A stretch of DNA of 64,000 nucleotides from NCBI GenBank assembly GCA_002633005.1, contig NMRA01000530.1, forward strand, positions 1-64,000, in the 5' to 3' direction. Each line of letters begins with the position of its first letter. Position 1 is the stretch's first letter. The translations under genes were made by a program, and so were the position numbers. This stretch comes from Phoronis australis. Taxonomy: Eukaryota > Phoronida > Phoronidae. The notes beneath the pieces were generated by a model. That model ran no database searches, was not told the DNA's origin, and was given only the letters and a program-made list of their open reading frames with translations. Positions 55,940 to 64,000 of this stretch are shown here, piece after piece.

Positions 55940-58000
55940 TATCCTAGATTTAGCTAATTGTTCAAACTAGCCGCAGGGGCTTACCGATTTGAGAGTAAAC
56001 TAGAAGATTTCACGTACTGGCGACCACCTCACCAAATGCAACCTCAAGATTGCCGGTGTCAACTTTACCACGCCCTGGCATCTCTAGCAGGAAACATCCC
56101 GTCAGTTGCCCCTTTAAAAGCAGGGGGGTAACTAAAAGAAAACACCTGCAAGAACTGGCCAAATGATACCTCATTGAACATTTTCCTAGCTCTTCGCGGG
56201 TAAAAAAGCTTAGTTGCATCCTAGGCATGCAGTTGAGCTCGAAGGCTTTCGTATGCATCAAGCCTCATGCCTCGAAGTCGATGGGTAATTTTTTATGAGT
56301 AAGCACATGCGCACACCCAGTCTAAAAATGGGGCTCGAATTTAGGAGAATGTGGACCTTTTGCCAAGACTCAAGGGTACGTTCAGAGCCACGAATTGTGC
56401 ATCAGTTCAGAGCTACGAATTGTGCATTCGTCGAATTTTGGTAGATCCTGCCTTTATAGTGGACTTTTGTCACGTTTTCTACTCTAGTGCTCTCAACTGG
56501 AACGCATATAAAATTCCATGGAGATCCACCAATGATCTTGGTAGACATTGAGGCATAGGCAAAAAAGGCAACAAATTCGTTACTAGGGGGACACACTACA
56601 GTAGTTGGTTGGTGAGGAAATCTCTGAAATATAAATACAAGTTGAACCTGGTCGCGAGTTTCATCCATCGAACTGAGTATGCCAAAGCTCCGTCTTGGGT
56701 TACTTCCAGTTCACTTTCCCTTCATCAAAACGTGCTGGTGGCAATAATTAACTACAACAAATTGGATTAGAAGACAGTTTTGAAAACTGTTCAAGGAAAG
56801 CATACCACATATATATCTCGGTTACAGGCACTGTATCATCATTATTTCTCAGTGATACGGTCTATAACTGACTGTAGGTGCAGATACAATTGTTCTCACA
56901 ATTTGAGTAATATAGTGGACACAATAGCGGCTAAAATTTGGACAACGTGCGACAATCTGGACCGCGAATGCTAATCCAAAAAATTACCAAAATAATTGCA
57001 GGCGGTCTGGTACACGTTGTAGGCATACCAGAATTGCACTGATCAACAGGAACCATCTTATGCTTTATTAAAATGTTGTTAAAACCTAGCTGAGGCGCTA
57101 GAGACCCGACTCAAGGTCTAGCAGTGGTACCCAGTGGGACTGGAACCAACGACCTCGAGCCGAAGGAAGCAGAAATTTACCCCACTAGGCCACACGGATC
57201 CCTCGCTGACCCAAATAGGTTTACCAAAGACAATTTGCGTCTGTACATTACCCCATATTTACGTAGAGCTATGGTTACCAGAACGGGGAGATGAAATTTA
57301 AATGTAATTCTTGCAAGTGATTGCTGGTAATCATATTAGAATTCATGCGGGGGATTGCAAGTTGAACTGGTTTGGCGGATAGAGAAGCAGACAACAAAAC
57401 AGGGTGGCGAAGAATATGTCAAATCCACTTCAAAATTGAAAGACGCTGTTGTTCATCATCACGAGTCTTTATTGTAATACTTCAAGGCCGTCCTCCCACT
57501 ATACAATAAAATTTTCAGTTATCAAGTGACGCTAACGAGGATTCAAATTAAGAGAATTTCTCTTAATTTTACTAAATTATACACAAATTTAAAGAGGTTT
57601 TTAAGAATTCATGTTGCATAGTACTTTGACATTATCCATGAGGAATGTAATTTACTGAGATTACCACCAACGTGGATTCAAACCTAGAACTTTTCTGCTA
57701 GTACTCAAAAACTACACTACCTGAACTAAATCCCACTTGATAAATGTCAAGGGTACTTAATCAATGCCTACTTAAGTGATAAAGACACTGACCTTGATTT
57801 CGGGGAAGGTCATCTATATTACAGTCAGAAGTAACAATTTGAAAAAAACACAAAACAACGATTGTATTGTTTTCTAGCTCCGGTCAAAGCCAATAATTAT
57901 TCTATCCCATCTAACAATAATCCCACATCAACGTGTTTTTGGCTGCAAAACAACAATTTCCATTTAAATTAAACAAACAAAACTCAAAAAAGCTCCCACT
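55940..58000. other. No gene seen between VWDE-R and HMT-B
   Basis: Convergent intergenic region. Holds a relative of the repeat unit of 3040-4520 (near 56580) and a SINE at 57062-57203. I looked for further EGF exons on the plus strand and found none. Confidence 0.5.
57062..57203 (-). repeat. tRNA-derived SINE (family 1), second copy
   Basis: Minus strand: GTGTGGCCTAGTGGGGTAAA head, B box TTGGTTCCAGTCCCA, tail with ACCTTGAGTCGGGT and CCTCAGCTAGGTTTTAAC, as in 46213-46335. Confidence 0.75.
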
Positions 58001-58148
58001 TTATTTCAGGTAAGTTGTAACCGCATGTCGTATCTGTTTGATGTTTTCTGAGTACACTCGACAGCAACCACCAATCCAGCGAACCCCCAAGTCCAGCCAC
58101 TCTGGAGCATACTCATGTATTGCACGGCAGTCTTCGAAGCCATACCAT
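58001..58148 (-). CDS. HMT-B exon 7 (GGCC zinc motif, stop)
   Basis: 148 nt: EYAPEWLDLGVRWIGGCCRV to TTYLK and TAA at 58001-58003; acceptor TTTTCAG. Confidence 0.94.
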
Positions 58149-61100
58149 CTGAAAAGGCCGTTATCAAAATTCTAATGTATTCTTTTGCAAGTCATAGCCA
58201 CTGGTGAAATGACAAAACATTTAATATGTAAATGCTGAACAAAGAAAACTAGAAATGGTCTTGTACCATGAACTGTTATTATATGTCAGTCACAATATTC
58301 TCTAAAATCCTAGTTATTGCTTATCAGCAGTTTTTATTTTATGGTCATTTCAGAATGACTAGTCTTAATTTCATTTGTTTGTCTAATTCTAATTGATGCA
58401 ACAGTAATCAGTCAACCACCAAGCCCAAGACTCTCAAATAAACCAACAATCACCTACATAGCCAATATTAACCCCATTAGATACTTGTCAGCAATAGACT
58501 ACCACAGTGGGAGCCTGGTTTAACAGTCCATAACCTCTGAATAAACATCTATTGTGCGTGAAACAATGGTGGCCACATGACTACTCAAACACCACACTTG
58601 ACTTTGAATGAGCCCTAATTCTTCACTGTGTGATCAAATGGCACATTAAATAAAGACAGTGCAAGCTTATATAAGTATGTAAATCTTAAACCAGTGTGGA
58701 AACATAGATCCCAAACAATTATAAGTCTGGTCAGCATGCCACCTGTTGGCCGCATCACGTAACCTAAATGAATATTAGTCTGAAAAGATTTCTGCCCCAA
58801 CCGATACACTCAAAAGTTCAAGGGCAAGATGCCCACTACTAAGTCTTATTGGACTTCTGTATTCAACTGGTGTTGCTGATGGCTCATTGGACTAGAGCAG
58901 AAGGTCGCAAGTTCGAGTCCCACTTTTGGTAGAAATCTTTTCAAACTTGCATTCATTTAGGTCAAGTGATTTTGCCAACAGGTGACGTACTGACCACACT
59001 TATATACATTTGCGACAATACCAGCTTAGTGACCTATAGTCACTAGTGGCTGCTTGTTACTGAACTTGAGGACTGTTCAGGTCCACAGATGCACCTTAGC
59101 AGGGAGAATTCAAAAAGAACCACCCCGCTTGCATTGATATACTGATGCACTGTGATTGCTTAACTCAGGCCCACAGATGCATTAAAACTGTGTCATAGTC
59201 ATTCCTTACTTTGTCTTGAATAATACACAAATCATTCTGATTCAGACACAATAATCATGAAGAACAGCTGACCAAAACTACTGTCATTGACCTAAACTGC
59301 AGAGTTAGCAACATGGAGTCTACAGTGATCCCAAATGAGGATTTTGCGTTTTGTTAAATTGAAATATAGTTAGCCGTTTAGACCAAGCAATAATAGCAGC
59401 AGGATGTACGATGGTAGAAATCACACAATGAAACACGGACTCCCCAAATAATTAAAAAAAAACGACAAAGAAACACTAGCATGACCCCTAGGTCCTCCAA
59501 ATTAGCCCCTAGATTTGAAGCCTTGTGGATCAAAAAGATCTGTGCCTTAGGAAAAACCTTGGCTATGATAAACCCAGGCACCCAGTGCTACAATCACTCA
59601 CTCTTTATCCACCCACTCCTCGCCACTGTTGGGGTAGACAATGAAGTCTTTACAGAATCCTTGAGCTGACTTGAGCAAAGGTGTCACATATTGAGGCTTG
59701 GTGCAGTTGATACCAACAGCCACGATGTTGCTAGACTGTGCTGCCACCTGGACAGCTGATGAGAACAATTCACCAGCGCAGGTGTGTGATTCATCCTTCA
59801 GAGAAATAATTTTTTTAAGGTCGGTTGACTGTTACATGGTTGAATCAGACAATTGAGAGTGAACTTAAACTGGCACACTTTTGTTTTGGGTTTGAGGCAA
59901 GGACCTTACACTACAAGACAGAAAATCAGACAAAATATCACTTCCTTGTCATGAGGGTTAATTCTTTTAACAGCAAAAATGACAGGTTATAATCTTCAAC
60001 GAGGCACAGTTCCAATGAGAATATGCCCTAGCTGTCCTGTTAATTCTCCCTCATTCTCGGTCACCAGGGGAGACTACTCTTACGGTAAATTCGGCTTCCG
60101 CCAAGCGGTCACAACGAGGAAATCTGGGTCACTTGGTCTGAATACTTTTGGCTTGTGTACTGTATGATAGGATTGCAACTGCCAAGAATTGTTAAAAACG
60201 AAAAAATGTTTAGAAAATACCAAGGTGGTTGTGAGAAGGTCTCCCCAATGAAAATCCACACAATCACCTGTAGGTAGTATCTGCATACATATAAGTGGTT
60301 GTATAATAATAAATTGTTGGATTTGAGGTAAGCGGTGCATCTATGATATACCACATGTTGTAACAATGCTACGAGATTGGAACTGGTACCCGCCATATTA
60401 AGAGTGATCGCACTAATATTCGATAAAAAAGCACTGCAATACCTTACATGAAAAAGAAAGCCAGGCCTGTACTCCCGGGAACTCCTGCATCAACCCTACA
60501 AGTGCCTGGGCCTCCTTCATGCCCGGAATGGTCTCCAGGGCCAACAAGTCAGCTCCAGCTGATACCAGTGCCTGGATCTTGGGGCGGTGCCAGTCCTGGA
60601 GAGCCTGCAATAATGAAGAAAACTAATGTTTTCAGCATCGAGCTGCGTTTATGTTGAAGTAACTAAATATTATATGAAGTTCCTTCAACACACTTCAAGT
60701 TAACACACACGCACGCACGCACGCACGGACGCACGCACGCACACACACACAAATTCCTATACATATTCATAGATTAACACACGCACACATATACACATAG
60801 ATGTAAAAACACATACAAGTCATGTGTATAAAGACCATTTTGCAATTTAATTTTAATTAGTCTATTGTCTGTTATTCATTGTATTTTACTTCGTTCTGCC
60901 TCAAGGTCTCATAATTAATGAAAAAATTGAAATTCATAATGTTGCCCTAAAAGTGTGGCATACACCGCGACTTTTTCAACACAAACCCCTGGGCCTAAAA
61001 TAATTAGCTATGGTAATTCTTCTCTCACTTAGCACACACCATGCCAGACAAGTATAACATTTTATCAAATTTCTAGGCAAAAATAAAGTTCAAGAAAATT

Positions 61101-63347
61101 TTAGTCCGTAGTTAGCGTGACTTGTACTGTGTGGATATCATAAAAACATTTGGTTAAGTCTCCATTTCTTGCAGCGAGGTAATCAGCCTTCAAAAAATTA
61201 TTGTTTTTTGAAATAAGTGAAGAATTAGTGCACTCACACTTGTTCTTAATCAGCTTTAAGCTCATATTCATCACTTACTAAACACTGACCTTGATTGACA
61301 TACTGTCTAAGTAATGTCCACTGTACTCTGAGCCATCGCAAAGATAAACACCATAAGGTCCAACAGACCCAGCCACCCTGGGTCGATCTCTGCCTAGAGG
61401 AAACAGCATGTGTTGAGAAGAGGTTACCAAACATATACATGCACAGAATCTAGATAGCCATGTCATAATTCTAAGTTATAATTCTCCAGATTGCTCAAAT
61501 AGATGTAGTCTTATACTGTCAAACAATTTCAATTTTCAAGATTGCCTGTAAGTTTTTGATTTTTCAGAGGCCTGCATGTATAATTCAAAATTTTGTTTTC
61601 TAACGCTGCTCTACATTACAACGCAAGCAAAAACTTCCTTAAAATCAGGGTCAACTGTACAACAGCAAGAAGTCGTAACTAAAACCTGTTTATTTCACAG
61701 GAAGCATAAACAGTACTAATGCCACATTAAATGAAAGATAATTAGCACCAAATTAATGCTTTACCATTTTCAAGTTCTGTTTCATAGTTAATATCACACA
61801 CTAATTGTAAAAACTGTGTACACTCACAACAATGAAATAGAATCTCTGATGGCATAAAAAATGAAAGAAAAGAAGTTTCTGCAATTGCTGTTCTCTGAAA
61901 ATTGGTAAAATTTAACATCATTCGATACACAAAAAATGAAAAACAACAAATCTTGCATTTGTGAAGACTAAATGAAAATAAGACTTCACATAAAATTCAC
62001 CTGAACTTTTGAACTCATCTGAACAGACAAATTCATCAACAGCTTGTTTTGCTATGAGAACACCTTTTGCAATCAGTTCACTGGCCCTATCTCCAGTCAC
62101 GCTGAGATGCCGTTTTAATGCTTCAATACTGGCTTGATAGGTGTTAGTTTCAATAACGTCCGAGCCTGCTTGTAGAAATCTACAACAGTCATCACAATTA
62201 AGATACGTCAAGTTGACCATGAACATTGAAGACAAATGCACACAAAAACACACTTAGTCTACATAGATAATACATGCATCTGTGGCCAATGATTTTAGAT
62301 ATCAACTCTTACATAATGTCTTATATGAGTACTGTAAAATATTCAGATTATGTAGGACCTCATCAATTTTCCATGTGTTTAGCCAAATATCTTCAAAACT
62401 TTGGATTTGACAGTAAAATTATACAATTTCTGAAAGTAGAAAACCTGTATAACTTGATTTTTGACTTTGTACCAAACTGCTATAAACTTGATAATGTGAC
62501 TCTTTATAGTCAAATTTAGCAAAAAGGTACATCCCCAGCAAAACATATTTATGAATAACATGTGACCAAATTTTGTTTGATATCAATGAACTCGAGATGA
62601 AATCTCAAAAATATCACAGTTTTCTAAACTATCATTTCGTTTTCGTTTTACGCCACTTTTGATTTTTTTCATAAGAATCACAATAGTCTTATTTTTGATA
62701 AACCTGCATGCAAAGTGGAAAATTTTAAGTACAATTTCCAGCAGCATCCTGGAGAAAAGTGTTATATCTGAACATTTTATATGAGTCTGATGAGCCACTG
62801 TACCAAAGTTTGCTACTTTGGCCGTTTTTCGAAGGTTCTACAACTACATACTCATAATCATGCTATTACATGATGGTCCCATACAGTTACCAACCCTGTT
62901 CGTCACCACCAATAATGCATCCCACATGCCACTCACTTTAAGTGAACAGCCTTTGTTTCATCTGGATGGGTCTGCAGCAACCTGGAACTCCACAAGGGGT
63001 CATCCTGAGAATAAAAGTACAGAATATTTTAGAAATGATATGTGCGGATCAGTAAGAGCAATAAATTATTACCCCTGTCAAGAAATCTTCAAGGATATTT
63101 GCCCGCTCCCTTTAGTATGACCTGTGTCTCACAAAGTCATTTTGCATTTTTTAATCAGTGGCCAATTTTAATTTGTTTTTGGTAATTTGACCCAACTCAA
63201 TAGATCTAAAATGAGAAACAAACGAGAAATAATAAATACTTCCAAGCTCTAAAACAATCTTACATCCATGTGAGAAAACTCAGCAGACCACAGGTTGTGC
63301 TTTAACACTTCTGTTGCAAATCCTCCGTCCAGTACATGAATCTTCAT
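58001..63347 (-). CDS. Homocysteine S-methyltransferase B (HMT-B), 7 exons, 312 aa
   Basis: Paralogue of HMT-A; same reaction expected (homocysteine to methionine, cytosol). Exons (minus): 63347-63264, 63004-62937, 62179-62001, 61393-61290, 60604-60443, 59795-59602, 58148-58001; 939 nt, one open frame, GT/AG throughout. Landmarks: DGGFATE near residue 8, TNTYQAS, GPYGVYLCDGSEY, LETIPG, GINC with Cys230, YPNSGEEW, and GGCCR with Cys292-293. Exons 2, 3, 4 and 6 have exactly the lengths seen in HMT-A. The stop codon lies within CTGAAATAAAG, so an AATAAA overlaps it; the real polyadenylation site may be further on. Transcribed toward VWDE-R. It appears functional. Confidence 0.95.
58876..58935 (+). 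repeat. tRNA-like SINE fragment (family 4) in HMT-B intron
   Basis: GATGGCTCATTGGACTAGAG (A box) and GCAAGTTCGAGTCCCA (B box) at shortened spacing. No cloverleaf, so not a working tRNA. Confidence 0.55.
59602..59795 (-). CDS. HMT-B exon 6 (first zinc cysteine)
   Basis: 194 nt: SHTCAGELFSS, IVAVGINC, FIVYPNSGEEW; donor GTGAGT. Confidence 0.94.
60443..60604 (-). CDS. HMT-B exon 5
   Basis: 162 nt: DWHRPKIQALVSAGADLLAL and ETIPG; about three quarters of residues equal HMT-A exon 5. Confidence 0.94.
60703..60750 (+). repeat. (CACG)n/(CA)n microsatellite
   Basis: ACGCACGCACGCACGGACGC followed by a CA run, in an HMT-B intron. Confidence 0.95.
61290..61393 (-). CDS. HMT-B exon 4
   Basis: 104 nt: RDRPRVAGSVGPYGVYLCDG; donor GTCAGT. 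Confidence 0.94.
62001..62179 (-). CDS. HMT-B exon 3
   Basis: 179 nt: FLQAGSDVIETNTYQAS to FKSS; donor GTGAAT. Confidence 0.94.
62937..63004 (-). CDS. HMT-B exon 2
   Basis: 68 nt: DDPLWSSRLLQTHPDETKAV; acceptor CTCAG, donor GTGAGT. Confidence 0.94.
63264..63347 (-). CDS. HMT-B exon 1
   Basis: 84 nt: MKIHVLDGGFATEVLKHN to HMD; donor GTAAGA, phase 0. Confidence 0.93.
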
Positions 63348-64000
63348 GGTCACGTATACAGCACAGACACCACTGAGGAGTCACCCCTCCAGCTGAGATG
63401 GTGACTTTCCAGTGCTCAGTGGTAGCTTTAGAGCACTACTTGACTTGAAAGTGGAAACAATATATAACATTAGTAAGCAGTTAAAATATGCATCTTTCAA
63501 TAGAACCGTTAACTCTACATAAACTGCCTACCATATGTCAGGTCCAAAGAAATGATTTCTAATAAATAAACAACTCATACTACGAGTGAATTTCTTAATT
63601 GGTGTAACTTAGTGGGAGATTCTGTAACTTGGAACTGTGATTTACTCTGACTGAAGCCCACAAATGTCTGGAACAGTGAACAGCAAAATAAAAAACAACA
63701 AGAAAGCTGCACAGTTAGAACACTGCAATAAATTTCTTTCCAAGACAAAATAGCACTTGTGAGTAATTCTTGTTGTTAGAGAGCAAGATGACAAAGCAAC
63801 AAATGCACACGTGCCGAAACACTATGTCATTTAAAACAGATTTTGCACACTGTACACATTTTCACATACTACTTAATGACACTACATAACATTGTTAAAA
63901 TCGCCCCTTTTAACTGTAGACAGGTCCCCTACCACTGACAGATGGGTGATCTCCCCATAAATCAATGTACATTGCTATTAAACCGCCAGCACACTGGCTG
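63348..64000 (-). promoter_or_regulatory. HMT-B upstream region
   Basis: No gene seen. Directly upstream of the HMT-B start; holds its 5' UTR and promoter. No TATA box or repeat recognised. Confidence 0.35.

Noticed and set aside
56780-56974. Cysteine-containing ORF checked as a further EGF exon of VWDE-R
   Set aside because: Cysteine spacing is not EGF-like and available acceptors give stops in the phase required by exon 16.

Overview
This is an intron-rich stretch of nuclear DNA from an invertebrate animal. Genes are split into short exons with GT/AG borders. Polyadenylation hexamers, tRNA-derived SINEs, non-LTR retrotransposons and small inverted-repeat DNA transposons fill the introns and spacers. 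The recognisable genes are a VWDE-type secreted protein (D8C, split vWD and EGF domains) and single-domain homocysteine S-methyltransferases. Both occur in marine invertebrate phyla; I cannot name the phylum from the sequence. N runs at 43550-43555 and 45893 show it is an assembled draft.

Layout. 541-9660 is the left arm of a large inverted duplication. It carries the first five recognised exons of a VWDE gene on the minus strand (VWDE-L, 9344 down to about 991, continuing off the left edge). 10010-13000 is a broken I-type LINE (minus), itself split by an inverted-repeat element. 14180-14900 is a CR1/L2-like LINE remnant. 15138-22715 is an intact seven-exon homocysteine S-methyltransferase gene on the minus strand (HMT-A, 326 aa). 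22956-24800 is a TTAA-flanked DNA transposon carrying a THAP zinc finger. 24850-30940 is gene-free and holds three MITE copies. 30941-40990 is the right arm of the inverted duplication, with the same VWDE exons on the plus strand. That gene (VWDE-R) runs on to about 55845 with exons for the vWD domain, an EGF module and the VWDE C-terminal modules, ending in a short predicted terminal exon and an AATAAA. 58001-63347 is a second intact seven-exon homocysteine S-methyltransferase (HMT-B, 312 aa, minus), tail-to-tail with VWDE-R and with the same intron phases as HMT-A.

Functionally, the HMT pair would be cytosolic zinc enzymes making methionine from homocysteine. The VWDE pair would be secreted extracellular proteins. 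I see no sign that the two families work in one pathway; they look like neighbours duplicated in the same region. The two VWDE copies have diverged: VWDE-L has a doubled promoter/start region with an upstream ORF and an in-frame deletion in exon 3, while VWDE-R has an expanded intronic minisatellite and a disrupted end of exon 5. Several exon joins in VWDE-R do not match in phase, so an exon or two are missing from my model or the copy is damaged.
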